Positions 1 through 9,491 of a DNA stretch of 64,000 nt are shown piece after piece. Origin of the DNA: Hyphomicrobiales bacterium (GTDB lineage: Bacteria > Pseudomonadota > Alphaproteobacteria > Rhizobiales > Xanthobacteraceae); the NCBI GenBank assembly GCA_016185205.1, contig JACPOA010000034.1, positions 124,001-188,000 of the forward strand. Reading direction: 5' to 3'. The notes beneath the pieces are model-generated. The model was not told where the DNA came from, did no database searches, and was given only the letters and a program-made list of their open reading frames with translations. Each line of letters starts with the position of its first letter. Positions within the stretch are counted from its first letter, which is position 1. Made by a program: the position numbers and the translations under genes.

Positions 1-18
1 TCGTTCTGGCGCGACCAT
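1..18 (-). CDS. 5' end of a gene leaving the window (possibly low-molecular-weight protein phosphatase)
   Basis: An ATG on the minus strand at 18-16 opens a frame reading MVAPER to the window edge. It starts 7 bases after the UPF0262 stop. In related genomes the gene after the UPF0262 gene is a low-molecular-weight phosphatase/ArsC-like gene, which is the only reason for the suggestion. Six codons cannot prove it. Confidence 0.3.
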
Positions 19-25
19 AAGAAGA

Positions 26-520
26 TCAGCCCTTCCAGTGCAGCACGCAGATCAGGGTGAACAGGCGGCGCGCGGTGTCGATATCGACCGCCACCTTGTC
101 CTTGAGCCGCTCCACCAGGATATTTGAGCCGTCGTTGTGGATACCGCGCCGGCCCATATCGATCGCCTCGATCTTGTCGGGCGTGGCGGTGCGGATCGCC
201 TGATAATAGCTGTCGCAGATCATGTAGTAGTCCTTCACGATCCGGCGCAGCGGCGAGAGCGAGAACAGATGCGCGACCACCGGCGTGCCGTCCTCCAGCC
301 GGATGTCGAACACCAGGCGGTTGCCGTTGATGGAGAGATGCAGCGCGTAAGGGCCGCCGTCGTGGCCGACCGGCTTGAACGAGTTCATCTCGAGCAGGTC
401 GTAGATCGCGACTTCGCGTTCGTGCTCGACGTCCGGGTTGGAACGGCCGATCGATGCCTCGTCGAGGGTGACCGAGACCAGGCGCTGCTTGTCGGCAGCG
501 TGTGATTTCGCCGGGCTCAT
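26..520 (-). CDS. UPF0262 family protein
   Basis: A 164-residue protein of the uncharacterised UPF0262 family, recognised by its central segment ([31 protein letters not shown]). The start [11 protein letters not shown] is chosen because its ATG overlaps the hisD stop by 4 bases (ATGA), typical of translational coupling; the frame stays open further upstream but only inside hisD. The location directly after hisD is conserved in Alphaproteobacteria. No catalytic motif or signal peptide is visible, so it is probably cytoplasmic. The function is unknown. Confidence 0.9.
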   Translation of the reverse strand: MSPAKSHAADKQRLVSVTLDEASIGRSNPDVEHEREVAIYDLLEMNSFKPVGHDGGPYALHLSINGNRLVFDIRLEDGTPVVAHLFSLSPLRRIVKDYYMICDSYYQAIRTATPDKIEAIDMGRRGIHNDGSNILVERLKDKVAVDIDTARRLFTLICVLHWKG

Positions 521-1812
521 TTTAGATTGAGGCGGATCGCCACCGAGCGCGCATGGGCGGCGAGCCCTTCGGCGGTCCCGAGCGCGATCGCGGCCGGCCC
601 CAGCGCGCGCAGCTGCTCGGGCCCGCATTTGAGTATCGAAGTGCGCTTCATGAAATCGAGTACGCCGAGGCCGGACGAGAAGCGCGCCGAACGCGACGTC
701 GGCAGCACGTGGTTGGAGCCGGCGACGTAGTCGCCGATGGCTTCCGGCGTATGCGCGCCGATGAAGATCGCGCCGGCATTGCGGATTTTTGCCGAGAGCG
801 CTTCGGCATCCTCAGTGGCGATCTCCAGATGCTCGGGCGCCAGCCGGTCGACCAGCGCGATTGCCGCGTCGAGCTTGGGCACCATGATGATGGCGCCGAA
901 ATCGCGCCACGACGCCGCCGCGACCGCGGCGCGCGGCAGCGTCTTGAGCTGGGATTCCACCGCCTTCTCGACCTCGGTTGCGAGCGCAGTGTCGTCGGTG
1001 ATCAGGATCGATTGCGCGCTGGCGTCATGCTCGGCCTGCGCCAAAAGATCGGCCGCGATCCAGTCGGGGTTGCCGGTCTTGTCGGCGAGAATGAGCACTT
1101 CGGACGGGCCGGCGATCATGTCGATGCCGACCTGGCCGAACACCAGCCGCTTGGCCGCCGCCACATAGGCGTTGCCGGGGCCGACGATCTTGGCGACGGC
1201 TGCGATGCTCTCGGTGCCATAGGCGAGCGCGGCCACCGCTTGCGCGCCGCCGATGCGATAGATCTCGTCGACGCCGGCGAGCTTGGCCGCCGCCAGCACC
1301 AGCGGCTCCAGTTTGCCGTCCGGCGTCGGCACCACCATCACCAGCCGCGCGCAGCCGGCGACCTTGGCCGGCACGGCGTTCATCAATACCGACGACGGAT
1401 AGGCCGCCGTGCCGCCCGGCACGTAAAGCCCTACGGCTTCGATCGCGGTCCAGCGCGAACCTAGTTCGACGCCGAGCGCGTCGGTGAAACGATCGTCGGC
1501 GGGCTTCTGGCGGGCGTGATAGGCCTCGATGCGGGTGCGCGCGAGCCTGAGCGCGGCCATCGCTTCGGCGCTGCAAAGCTTCTCCGCCGCGTCGATCTCG
1601 GCCGCGCTCACCCGCAGGCCGGTCTTGGAAAGATCGATGCGGTCGAACTTGGCGGTCAGCTCGAACAGTGCGCGGTCGCCGCCCGTCCTCACCGCGTCGA
1701 TGATGCCGCGCACGGTCGCTTCCACGTCCTGCGCCGCCTCGCGCTTGACGCCGAGGAAGGCGCTAAACCGCGTCGCGAAGTCGGCGCTTTGACTATCCAA
1801 TCGAAGGGGCAT
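517..1812 (-). CDS. hisD: Histidinol dehydrogenase
   Basis: HisD oxidises L-histidinol to L-histidine in two NAD-dependent steps with a bound zinc, the last reaction of histidine synthesis. The 431-residue protein has the family features: [18 protein letters not shown] near residue 130, the [12 protein letters not shown] nucleotide-binding stretch, [12 protein letters not shown], and the catalytic Glu-His pair in LAPEHLEI, followed by GSNHVLPT. The start MPLRLDSQ gives the usual family length; an in-frame upstream start would add 26 unconserved residues. It overlaps the UPF0262 gene by 4 bases, and DUF2948 lies upstream on the same strand after an intervening small gene. Confidence 0.97.
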   Translation of the reverse strand: MPLRLDSQSADFATRFSAFLGVKREAAQDVEATVRGIIDAVRTGGDRALFELTAKFDRIDLSKTGLRVSAAEIDAAEKLCSAEAMAALRLARTRIEAYHARQKPADDRFTDALGVELGSRWTAIEAVGLYVPGGTAAYPSSVLMNAVPAKVAGCARLVMVVPTPDGKLEPLVLAAAKLAGVDEIYRIGGAQAVAALAYGTESIAAVAKIVGPGNAYVAAAKRLVFGQVGIDMIAGPSEVLILADKTGNPDWIAADLLAQAEHDASAQSILITDDTALATEVEKAVESQLKTLPRAAVAAASWRDFGAIIMVPKLDAAIALVDRLAPEHLEIATEDAEALSAKIRNAGAIFIGAHTPEAIGDYVAGSNHVLPTSRSARFSSGLGVLDFMKRTSILKCGPEQLRALGPAAIALGTAEGLAAHARSVAIRLNLK

Positions 1813-1938
1813 GGCGTGGAATCTGATCCATTGTCGCTGAATCGAACCCCTACCTAGCATTTTTGCCCGCGCCGGCGCCCAAAAAAGCAAAGACTCCGTC
1901 GCGAGACGGAGCCTTGCCGAGAAACCGTGGTCGCCAGA

Positions 1939-2214
1939 TTACATCTTCATCTTACTCTTTTTATGATGGCGCATGTGCTTCTTGCCCATTTTATGATGGC
2001 GCATGTGCTTCATGCCCATTTTCGGCTCTTCCAAGACACACGGCAGGACGCAGACGCCGCCATTATGGAAGTTGCAGTGGGTGATGGTGGGCACACAGAC
2101 CGCGGGCGCGCCGATCTTGCCGCACAGACAGCCCACCGCAGCCTGGGCCGGTGTGCCGGTCGTTAGCAGCGCGGCGCCCAGCAGCAGCGCCGCTCCAATG
2201 ACGATTTTGCGCAT
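1939..2214 (-). CDS. Small secreted Cys-rich, His/Met/Lys-tailed protein
   Basis: A 91-residue protein with a clear Sec signal peptide (MRKIVIGAALLLGAALL, cleavage near AQA-AVG). The mature part has several cysteines (CLCGK, VCVP, HCNF, VCVLPC) and then a tail of His, Met and Lys built from a duplicated ten-residue unit ending HMRHH. The composition suggests metal binding or a cell-surface role, but no family is recognised. The start at the signal peptide is preferred over an upstream in-frame start. It lies between DUF2948 and hisD, where most relatives have no gene. Confidence 0.7.
   Translation of the reverse strand: MRKIVIGAALLLGAALLTTGTPAQAAVGCLCGKIGAPAVCVPTITHCNFHNGGVCVLPCVLEEPKMGMKHMRHHKMGKKHMRHHKKSKMKM
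1961..2020. repeat. 30-bp tandem direct repeat inside the small secreted protein gene
   Basis: Positions 1961-1990 and 1991-2020 are near-identical 30-bp units differing at one or two bases. The unit is a multiple of three and encodes the duplicated K-M-G-x-K-H-M-R-H-H segment, so the repeat changes tail length without a frameshift. Confidence 0.9.
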
Positions 2215-2360
2215 AGGTTCAATCCCTGTTGGAGAAAGCGGTTTCAGTACGCCACTGAAGTTCCACAATATCAAGCGAGGCGCGCCCTTAAGCGCCTGCG
2301 GCGCAAGGGTTCTGAACCGAAATCATTGTTGCGGTGCAGCTTGAGCCGGACCCGCAGCCG

Positions 2361-2831
2361 TCAGCGGCGGCCGGTTTTCGGCTGCCCTTCGTCGGCGAGG
2401 CTGTGGACCGGGCGGGCGGCGGTGACCCAGGTCGGTCCGAGATCGGCCAATTCGGCTTCCAGGCATTCGACCTCGAGCCGCAACTCCGCCCCGCCCGAAA
2501 AGACCAGGGTGACGACCCCGGAGGGCTCATCGGTTTCGGCAAACTCGACCGCCAGCAGGTTGAGCACCGCGTCCTTGCCGGCGGGGCTGATCTCCCGGCA
2601 TTTGCAGGACAGGACGCGCTCGAAGCGCAGGGCCGCGCGCCGGCGGCGGTATTCGGTACCGCCGTTTTGCGCGTTTTCCCAATCGAAACGGTTGACCGCG
2701 ACCACCACGCGCTTCTCTTGCGGTCGCCAATGAACGTCGGCGACCTTGACCACCGCATCCTGCAGGTGGGTCGAGACGACCTCGAGATCTTCCTCATCGA
2801 GGACGACGAATTTCAGCGGATCCATGGACAT
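2361..2831 (-). CDS. DUF2948 family protein
   Basis: A 156-residue protein of the DUF2948 family, with the expected N-terminus (MSMDPLKFVVLDEEDLEVVSTHLQDA) broken here by a second Met at residue 3, and the conserved strand segments KVADVHW and ALRFERVL. DUF2948 normally lies between murA and hisD in Alphaproteobacteria. Here murA is 3.9 kb away because two extra genes are inserted. No signal peptide, membrane segment or catalytic motif is visible. The function is unknown. Confidence 0.88.
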   Translation of the reverse strand: MSMDPLKFVVLDEEDLEVVSTHLQDAVVKVADVHWRPQEKRVVVAVNRFDWENAQNGGTEYRRRRAALRFERVLSCKCREISPAGKDAVLNLLAVEFAETDEPSGVVTLVFSGGAELRLEVECLEAELADLGPTWVTAARPVHSLADEGQPKTGRR

Positions 2832-2897
2832 AACTGCTCCCGGTCCATGGGTAGTTAGGCAAAGCCGCGCGCGCCTGCAAGGTGGTCTTTTTTATTG

Positions 2898-2984
2898 GCG
2901 CATGACCTTATCCGACCTCCTTCGCCCGCCAAAGCGGGCTTCGCGAAGGCGGGAAACCGGTACCCACTTTTCGGGATCATGCGC
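2898..2984 (+). repeat. REP-like palindrome, composite copy 1
   Basis: The outer element begins GCGCATGAC and ends CTTTTCGGGATCATGCGC. Compared with the simple copies it carries a 38-bp insertion (2916-2953), itself a GC-rich inverted repeat with CTTCGC and GCGAAG arms, placed between TCCGA and AAACCGGT. It lies between DUF2948 and the ModA-like gene. Confidence 0.9.
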
Positions 2985-3687
2985 TAAACGCCGGCTCCAG
3001 CCCGGCCGCCGTCCAGCGCGCGGCGCTGGCCGGATCGGTCAGCTTACGCAGCAGGGCGCGCGCACCCTCGGGCGCGGCGGCGCGGTTGAGAATGGCGGCG
3101 GTATAGCTATTAGCATTGTGCAACGCGCCCGGCAGCGGGCCGACCACCGTGACGCCCTTAACGGTCAGCGCCTCGCTGATGAAGGTAGTACCGATCTCGG
3201 CACGGCCGTCGGCGACCGCCTGCGCCACCTCGTAGCCGCGCTTGCCGAGCACGGCTTTGCTGTTGACCGCCTCGGCGATGCCGAGTTTTTGCAGCAACCC
3301 GGCGAAATAGGTGCCGGACGAACCGCCCGCCGCCGGATCGGAATAAGCGACGGTGCGCGCCTTGAGCAGCGCCTGCTTGAACGCTTCCGGCGTGGAGATG
3401 TCCGGCAGCGGAGCGCCCTCCTTCACCACCACGCCGGTGACGGTGCGGCCGAGTTCGGCGCGGCTGCCGGGCACGAACAGGCCGGTCTTTTCCAGCGCCT
3501 CGATTGCCGACGCCGACAGGATGGCCAGGTCGGCCGTCTCGCCGGCTTGCAACCGTTCGCGCAGCGCGCCGACCGTGTTGAAATTCAGGTTGAGCCGGTT
3601 GCCGGTCTCGCGTTCGAACTCGGCGCCGAGCGCCGTCACCATCGACTGCACGGCGCCGGCGCTCATGACTTTGATTCCTGCGGGCAC
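2977..3687 (-). CDS. ModA-like molybdate/oxyanion-binding protein without signal peptide
   Basis: A 236-residue type 2 periplasmic-binding-protein fold related to ModA: an SAGAVQ start strand, FNTVGALRERLQAGETADLAILS, and the second-lobe YSDPAAGGSSGTYF that usually contacts the anion. The GTG start at 3687 has a strong ribosome-binding site (AAGGGAG, 5 bases of spacer) and no hydrophobic leader follows. The protein is therefore predicted cytoplasmic, unlike transport ModA. No permease or ATPase gene is adjacent. It may be a sensor or binding protein, or a decayed transport component. Its 3' end overlaps the REP element. Confidence 0.75.
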   Translation of the reverse strand: MPAGIKVMSAGAVQSMVTALGAEFERETGNRLNLNFNTVGALRERLQAGETADLAILSASAIEALEKTGLFVPGSRAELGRTVTGVVVKEGAPLPDISTPEAFKQALLKARTVAYSDPAAGGSSGTYFAGLLQKLGIAEAVNSKAVLGKRGYEVAQAVADGRAEIGTTFISEALTVKGVTVVGPLPGALHNANSYTAAILNRAAAPEGARALLRKLTDPASAARWTAAGLEPAFSA

Positions 3688-3879
3688 GGCGACTCCCTTG
3701 TGTTGCCCAGTCGGGCGCGGATCGTGACCGGCCCGAGCGATCTCGTCCAGGCGCGGCGGAGGGACTGGTCGCCGCGGTGTTGCAGAATGGTCTTAAACTA
3801 CCGCTAGTTGTTTTCCCGTCGCACTCATTATAGGTTGTATTGGACTGAGGCCGAACTCAAAGCGCGGTTGGGGGGCATC

Positions 3880-6723
3880 ATGTTGATCGACAGTTATCAA
3901 ATCAAGCAGACTCAAAAGCGTTATACGGAGCGCACCGAACAGCGGGCACGCAACGAGCGGCTGATCAAGCTGAAACGCCCCCTCGAAGTCGACACACCGG
4001 AGCGCGTAGAGAAATTTCTCAAGCTGCGCGGACTTGCGGTCTCGATCGACGGCAAACCCACCATCGAAAACATGTCGAAGGTTATGGCCGGAGAAGTCGC
4101 CGGCCTCACCGCCGAGCTTGGGCTTGAGCGGCAGATCGGCAACAACGACCTGATGGGCATCGCATTCCTGGAAGAAGGGATTCGCGTCGCACGGACTGTC
4201 GCCCGTATCTGGGTCAGTGTCGTCAGCGGCCAGCCGCACGCCTACGGCACCGGCTTCCTGGTTTCGCCGCGCCTTCTGATCACGAACCATCATGTGCTCG
4301 GCGACCCTGCGACCGCCCGCAATTCGATTGCCGAATTCGATTATCAGCGGCGCAACGACGGCTCGCTGATTCAGTCCACATCTTTTGCGCTCGATCCCGA
4401 TACGTTCTTCTATGCGGATCAAGATTTGGATTATGCCTGCGTGGCCGTCAGACAGTCGTCGTCGACGGGCCGGCCGCTGGCGAATTACGGCTATAACCAC
4501 TTGTCGGAGGCGGAAGGCAAAGCGATTGCCGCGCAGTGGGCCAACATCATTCAGCATCCGAGCGGCGAGCCGAAACAGTTGAGCTTGCGCGAGAACCAGA
4601 TCGTCGACGTGCTTCCCCAATTCCTCCATTACAAGGCCGACACCGCGCCGGGCTCTTCGGGTTCTCCCGTTTACAACGACCGCTGGGAAGTGGTCGCCTT
4701 GCACCACTCCGGCGTCTACGAAAAGACTCCCGACGGTCGACCGGTCGCGCTCAACGGCCAGCCCTGGCAGGCGGGGATGGGCGAAGACCAGATCAAATGG
4801 ATATCGAACGAGGGCGTTCGTATCAGCCGCCTGATCGCGCATCTGCGCGGGCAATTAGAAACCGACGCGCACCGCGCCATGTTCGGTGAATTGCTCGCAG
4901 CGCCGCAGGAGGGCGTGCCCAATATCGACGGCCCGTCGAGAGGATCAGACACGGCTGCATCGCCAGCCCCCGCCGCCGACGGCTCCGTGACGTGGACGAT
5001 TCCTCTCACCGTGACGGTGAATGTCGGCGGGCGGACGGTCGCCGCACCGCTTATCGCTGCGACGCCGGCTGCCCGGCCACCGGCGGTTGGTGGCCCGTCT
5101 ATCCCGGCGGCGCCGCAAAGCGGCGACGGGCGAAGCCCCAACGAGGTTCTCAACGCGGCCAAGGCGGCATTGGGCCAGCGCAGCAACGTCATGAATGTGC
5201 GGCTGGGCTATGTTTTCAAGGATGGCAGAATCACCAAGGACCGCGCGCTGGTGGTGACGGTGCGCAAGAAACTGAGCAACGCCGACCTGCGAGCGACCAA
5301 CATCGAAGAACTTCCCGCCAGCTTCGGCGGCCTGAAGGTGGAAGTCAGCGATCCGACGATCGAAGAATTGATCCTGGCCGATCAAGGCTACGCCGCGCAC
5401 GAGGCGCTTGCGCTCAATATCGACGCGCTCGCTGCGGAAATCACTTACAAGCCGCCGGCTTCGCCCGGCCTCAACCGCGTCAAGGCTTCGATGACGGTCA
5501 ATGCCCATCTCAGCCCGGACGCCGGCTGGGCGCAATTATCGGCCTTCCTCGGCGACACCAAGAAAACGCTCACGGTCGGCATGTACGACTTCGGAGCCCG
5601 CCACATCGCCGATGCGATCAAGGAGGTCGGCGGCCTTCGTACCTTCAAGGATATGACGTTGACGCTGCAGCCTGGGCAGAGCGTCGGCTCCGGCACCAAA
5701 GCCAACGACCTGAAGGACAAGGAGGCGGTCGAAGAGCTGCAGGACGCGCTGGGCAACAAGTTCAAGATGGCCTGGATCAAGATCGGTTCGGTGAACGGTT
5801 GGGTGGCGAGTTCGTATCACATCAAGGTCGCCGTGCGCGACAAGTCGTCGTTCTGGCTGTCGAGCGGCAATTGGCAGTCGTCGAACCAGCCGCCGCCGCC
5901 GGCCAACCCGCTGGCCCGTCCATGGGACCGGTCATGGCTCTCGAAATATAATCGCGAGTGGCATGCCATCGTCGATCATCCCGGCTTGGCGGCCGACTTC
6001 GAAAAATACCTGCTGCACGATTTCAATAACAATACCGACGGCCCCGAAGAAGCGATGATCCTGCCCGATCTGCTGATGCCGGAAGAGATGTTCATGCCGA
6101 CGGCGATCGAGCGCGCGGCGCCGTTCAAATATTTCGAACCGTTAATCGAGACGCGCGTGTTCGACGTGCAGCCGCTGCTCACCCCGGACAATTTCCACGA
6201 ACACACGCTCGCGCTCATCAACAGCGCGCATGAGGAGTTGCTGATTCAGAATCAAACCTTCAACGCGCCCAAGCCCACGCATGCGAAACTCAAGGAGTTG
6301 CTGTCGGCCGTGCTCGACAAGCAGAGGGCCGGCGTCAACGTGCGTATCATCTTCCGGCTGCTGATGAAGGCCGACGCGCGCAAGAATTTGGAGGCGTTGC
6401 AGGACTTCGGCTTCGACATGAGCGCCATCCGCGTGCAAAAGAACTGCCACACCAAAGGCATGGTGGTCGACCGCAAACGGGTCATGCTGGGCAGCCAGAA
6501 CTGGTCGGAACAAGGCGTATCGCTCAACCGCGATGCCAGCCTGCTGTTTGAGGACGAGAAACTCGCCAAGTATTTCGCCGAAATTTTCGAGCACGATTGG
6601 CAAAATCTGGCGACCGACGATATCGGCTCGGCGCCGTCAGGAGTCGAACTCGCGACCGCCGACGGAGCGGCACCCGAGGGTACCGTCAAGCTGAGTGTCG
6701 AGGAGTACCTGGAGACGCTGTAA
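3880..6723 (+). CDS. Trypsin-like serine protease fused to a phospholipase D-like domain
   Basis: A 947-residue multidomain protein. Residues about 110-320 form a chymotrypsin/HtrA-like protease with a triad readable as His138 (TNHHV), Asp184 (DLDYA) and Ser260 (GSSGSP). Residues about 420-530 hold a small domain (RLGYVFKDGRITKDRALVVTV) like those next to Nal1-type peptidases. The C-terminal half carries two HKD motifs of the phospholipase D superfamily: H647-x-K649-x4-D654 with G663-N664, and H857-x-K859-x4-D864 with G871-S872-x-N874. Both active sites look intact. No signal peptide or membrane span is seen. The ATG at 3880 follows a GGGGGG ribosome-binding site; an upstream start at 3808 lacks one. 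The target is unknown; single-gene defence or stress roles are possible. Confidence 0.85.
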   Translation: MLIDSYQIKQTQKRYTERTEQRARNERLIKLKRPLEVDTPERVEKFLKLRGLAVSIDGKPTIENMSKVMAGEVAGLTAELGLERQIGNNDLMGIAFLEEGIRVARTVARIWVSVVSGQPHAYGTGFLVSPRLLITNHHVLGDPATARNSIAEFDYQRRNDGSLIQSTSFALDPDTFFYADQDLDYACVAVRQSSSTGRPLANYGYNHLSEAEGKAIAAQWANIIQHPSGEPKQLSLRENQIVDVLPQFLHYKADTAPGSSGSPVYNDRWEVVALHHSGVYEKTPDGRPVALNGQPWQAGMGEDQIKWISNEGVRISRLIAHLRGQLETDAHRAMFGELLAAPQEGVPNIDGPSRGSDTAASPAPAADGSVTWTIPLTVTVNVGGRTVAAPLIAATPAARPPAVGGPSIPAAPQSGDGRSPNEVLNAAKAALGQRSNVMNVRLGYVFKDGRITKDRALVVTVRKKLSNADLRATNIEELPASFGGLKVEVSDPTIEELILADQGYAAHEALALNIDALAAEITYKPPASPGLNRVKASMTVNAHLSPDAGWAQLSAFLGDTKKTLTVGMYDFGARHIADAIKEVGGLRTFKDMTLTLQPGQSVGSGTKANDLKDKEAVEELQDALGNKFKMAWIKIGSVNGWVASSYHIKVAVRDKSSFWLSSGNWQSSNQPPPPANPLARPWDRSWLSKYNREWHAIVDHPGLAADFEKYLLHDFNNNTDGPEEAMILPDLLMPEEMFMPTAIERAAPFKYFEPLIETRVFDVQPLLTPDNFHEHTLALINSAHEELLIQNQTFNAPKPTHAKLKELLSAVLDKQRAGVNVRIIFRLLMKADARKNLEALQDFGFDMSAIRVQKNCHTKGMVVDRKRVMLGSQNWSEQGVSLNRDASLLFEDEKLAKYFAEIFEHDWQNLATDDIGSAPSGVELATADGAAPEGTVKLSVEEYLETL

Positions 6724-6741
6724 GCCCGCGCCGAGCGCAGA

Positions 6742-8031
6742 TCAGGAACTGATCCGCTCGATCGCCGCGCCGCAGCGGGCGAGCTTGTCCTCGAGCCGCT
6801 CGAAGCCGCGGTCGAGGTGATAGACGCGGTTGACCATGGTCTCGCCTTCGGCGGCGAGCGCGGCGATCACCAGCGACACCGAAGCGCGCAGATCGGTCGC
6901 CATCACCGGAGCGCCCTTGAGCCGCTCGACGCCTTCGATGGTGGCGGTCTCGCCGTCGAGATGGATGTGGGCGCCGAGGCGGGCCAGCTCCTGCACATGC
7001 ATGAAGCGGTTCTCGAAGATGGTCTCGGTGATGTGCGAGGTGCCCTTGGCGCGCGTCATCAGCGCCATCAGCTGCGCCTGCAGGTCGGTGGGAAATCCCG
7101 GGAACGGCGCGGTCGTCACCTCGACCGGCTCCAGGCCGGCGCCGTTGCGCGCGATGCGGATGCCCTCATTGGTCGGGGTCACGGTGGCGCCGGCCCGCAC
7201 CAGAACGTCGAGCGCGGCCTGCAACAGCTCGGGACGCGCGTTCTGCAGCAGCACATCGCCGCCCGCCATCGCCGCCGCCATTGCATAGGTGCCGGTCTCG
7301 ATGCGGTCGGGCAGCACCGCATGGCGCGCGCCGTGCAGCCGAGCGACGCCGTCCACCACGATGCGCGAGGTGCCGGCGCCGGAAATTTTCGCGCCCATCT
7401 TGTTGAGACAATCGGCGACGTCGCCGATCTCCGGTTCGCGCGCGGCATTCTCGATGACGGTCGTGCCATGCGCGAGCGCGGCACCCATCAGCGCGGTATG
7501 CGTGCCGCCGACGGTCACTTTGGGAAAATTTATTTCGCCGCCGCGCAAGCCGTTTTTGGCGCGCGCGATCACATAGCCGCCTTCGATCTCGATCTCGGCG
7601 CCGAGCCGCTCCAGCGCCATGATCAAGAGATCGACCGGCCGCGTGCCGATGGCGCAGCCGCCCGGCATCGAGACCTTGGCCTCGCCCATGCGCGCCACCA
7701 AGGGCGCCACCACCCAGAAGCTCGCCCGCATCTTGGAGACCAACTCGTAGGGCGCGGTGGTGTCGACAATCGTCTTGGCCGAGATGTGCAACGTGCGGCC
7801 GGAATTGGGATCGTCGCCCGGGCGTTTTCCCGCGATCGTGATATCGACGCCGTGGTTGCCGAGGATGCGCTGCAGCTGGACGACATCGACGAGGCGCGGC
7901 ACATTGTCGAGGATCAGCGTGTCCTCAGTCAGCAGGCTCGCGATCATCAAGGGCAGCGCGGCGTTCTTGGCGCCCGAGATCGGGATCGTGCCGTTGAGCC
8001 GCTGTCCGCCGACAATACGTATTCGATCCAT
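6742..8031 (-). CDS. murA: UDP-N-acetylglucosamine 1-carboxyvinyltransferase
   Basis: MurA transfers enolpyruvate from PEP to UDP-GlcNAc, the first committed step of peptidoglycan synthesis in the cytoplasm. The 429-residue protein starts [25 protein letters not shown] (written here only as family-typical start) and has the active-site cysteine Cys126 in [10 protein letters not shown], the residue targeted by fosfomycin. FPTDLQAQ and ENRFMHV follow. Its length is standard. It converges with the protease/PLD gene (18-bp gap). In relatives it lies directly beside DUF2948 and hisD. Confidence 0.97.
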   Translation of the reverse strand: MDRIRIVGGQRLNGTIPISGAKNAALPLMIASLLTEDTLILDNVPRLVDVVQLQRILGNHGVDITIAGKRPGDDPNSGRTLHISAKTIVDTTAPYELVSKMRASFWVVAPLVARMGEAKVSMPGGCAIGTRPVDLLIMALERLGAEIEIEGGYVIARAKNGLRGGEINFPKVTVGGTHTALMGAALAHGTTVIENAAREPEIGDVADCLNKMGAKISGAGTSRIVVDGVARLHGARHAVLPDRIETGTYAMAAAMAGGDVLLQNARPELLQAALDVLVRAGATVTPTNEGIRIARNGAGLEPVEVTTAPFPGFPTDLQAQLMALMTRAKGTSHITETIFENRFMHVQELARLGAHIHLDGETATIEGVERLKGAPVMATDLRASVSLVIAALAAEGETMVNRVYHLDRGFERLEDKLARCGAAIERISS

Positions 8032-8187
8032 GACGCCCCGCCCGCTACCTCACGATCAATATTGCCCGATCTATGACCCGCCGGGCGCCCTCCTGCAAAG
8101 TCAATTATTTGGGAAGGTTACCACCCTCGCCGGGAAAATGCGGCGAAAGTCGGACCTACATAGATACTCCTATCAGCGGCAAAATCC

Positions 8188-9381
8188 TCAATGAACGCTG
8201 GCCCGGGCGGACGCCATGGCCGGTGGCGACACCTTGCGGGTGGTGGGCGCCTCGATGCGTTCGAACGGCTCCAGCCGGGGCGGCTCGTGCTGCCACGCCT
8301 TGCCGGAACGGCCCAGGGCGCGGCCGACCTCGAACAGCTTCTTCATCTCATCCGGATTGAAGTCCAGCGGATTCTTCGATGCCGGCACGTCGTCCGGTAT
8401 GTAGGCAAGATTGAACGCCGCATTGGTCCGGCGCGTGGTGACATAGGTCTGATACACCGTCTTGTACAACAAGCCGCGCAGGAGCTCGCTGATCGACTTG
8501 CGCGCTATGCCGGTCAGGCTGTTCTCTACCGAGGTCTCAGCGGTGCGCAGTTTCAGCGCACTGTTGATGACCAGGTAGACGTTCTTGTGCTTGTAGGGTC
8601 CGTTCAGCATGAACGATCGCAACAGGACCGGCGCCTTGACGGCTCCGTCGACATGCATCTGCGCGTTCTCGGTCCCACCGTCGTTGCCGACGCGGATGAG
8701 GACCGGCTTGAAAAAGGCCGGCACCGCCGCCGACGCACGAATGATTTCACGGTAAAGCTCGAGCGAGTCTTGATCGCGGCTGGCGGCGATCGCACCCATG
8801 TTCCAGACCGACATGATGCCGGCATCGAGATTCGTTGTGGCGACGTAGAGCCGGCGGCCCTTGTTGTGCTCGGCCGCAACAGTCGCAAGCACGCTTTCGT
8901 CAATCACCTCGACCAGACGGCTCTTCAACCGGGCGGTATCATAGAGACTGTCGTTGAGCAGGCCTTCCAGCCCGCGCGACGTGAAGACGTCGGCAGTTGT
9001 GGTCGTCGTGTAGAACTTTTCCAGCAATGGATCGGCGGAAGGGCCGATGAATGCAAAGGTCGACATCAACGCACCGGTCGACACGCCGGTGACGATGTCA
9101 AATTGCGGCCGCTTGCCGGATTCGGTCCAGCCGGCCAGAAGGCCGGCACCGAAGGCGCCGTCCGCGCCGCCGCCGGAGAGCGCGAGGATATTCAGGTCGG
9201 CCTTCGCGGTCTGCGCGCGCTCGCTGGTCAAGAGCACCTGCGACTTTTCGTCGAACAGCGAAACCGCCGCCCAATGCGAGCTGACGCGTGTGGCCTCGGA
9301 AACATTGCGTTCGGCTGCGAGGCAGCCGGTCAGCAACAAGAGGCCGGCGAAAGCGCCGGCGAGACGCCACGCGCGAAACAC
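8188..9381 (-). CDS. Patatin-like phospholipase lipoprotein
   Basis: A 397-residue lipoprotein with a lipobox (LLTGC, Cys20) and a patatin domain at about residues 63-260. The oxyanion-hole glycines are at 70-72 (SGGGADGAFGAG), the nucleophile Ser101 is in GVSTG, and Asp245 is in the DGA motif, so the Ser-Asp dyad is complete. It would hydrolyse acyl ester bonds of lipids at the membrane it is anchored to. The start is GTG, behind a run of G that can serve as ribosome-binding site. The substrate is not predictable from sequence. Confidence 0.88.
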   Translation of the reverse strand: MFRAWRLAGAFAGLLLLTGCLAAERNVSEATRVSSHWAAVSLFDEKSQVLLTSERAQTAKADLNILALSGGGADGAFGAGLLAGWTESGKRPQFDIVTGVSTGALMSTFAFIGPSADPLLEKFYTTTTTADVFTSRGLEGLLNDSLYDTARLKSRLVEVIDESVLATVAAEHNKGRRLYVATTNLDAGIMSVWNMGAIAASRDQDSLELYREIIRASAAVPAFFKPVLIRVGNDGGTENAQMHVDGAVKAPVLLRSFMLNGPYKHKNVYLVINSALKLRTAETSVENSLTGIARKSISELLRGLLYKTVYQTYVTTRRTNAAFNLAYIPDDVPASKNPLDFNPDEMKKLFEVGRALGRSGKAWQHEPPRLEPFERIEAPTTRKVSPPAMASARASVH

Positions 9382-9491
9382 TAAAATTCCCCCCCAACGG
9401 CCGCGCGGTGCGCGCGCCCTTTCGACGCATAATCTTAGGCTGGCAAACGAGCGGCTTGCAACTCGGTGCCGCCCGCGTTCAAGGGAACCGG

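Noticed and set aside
1961-2020. CRISPR-like repeats
   Set aside because: Two contiguous in-frame 30-bp copies without spacers. They belong to a coding tandem repeat. No CRISPR array was found in the window.
3881-3898. TTGATCGACAGTTATCAA as an FNR/FixK box
   Set aside because: The half-sites are separated by 10 bases rather than 6, and it lies inside the start of the protease/PLD gene.
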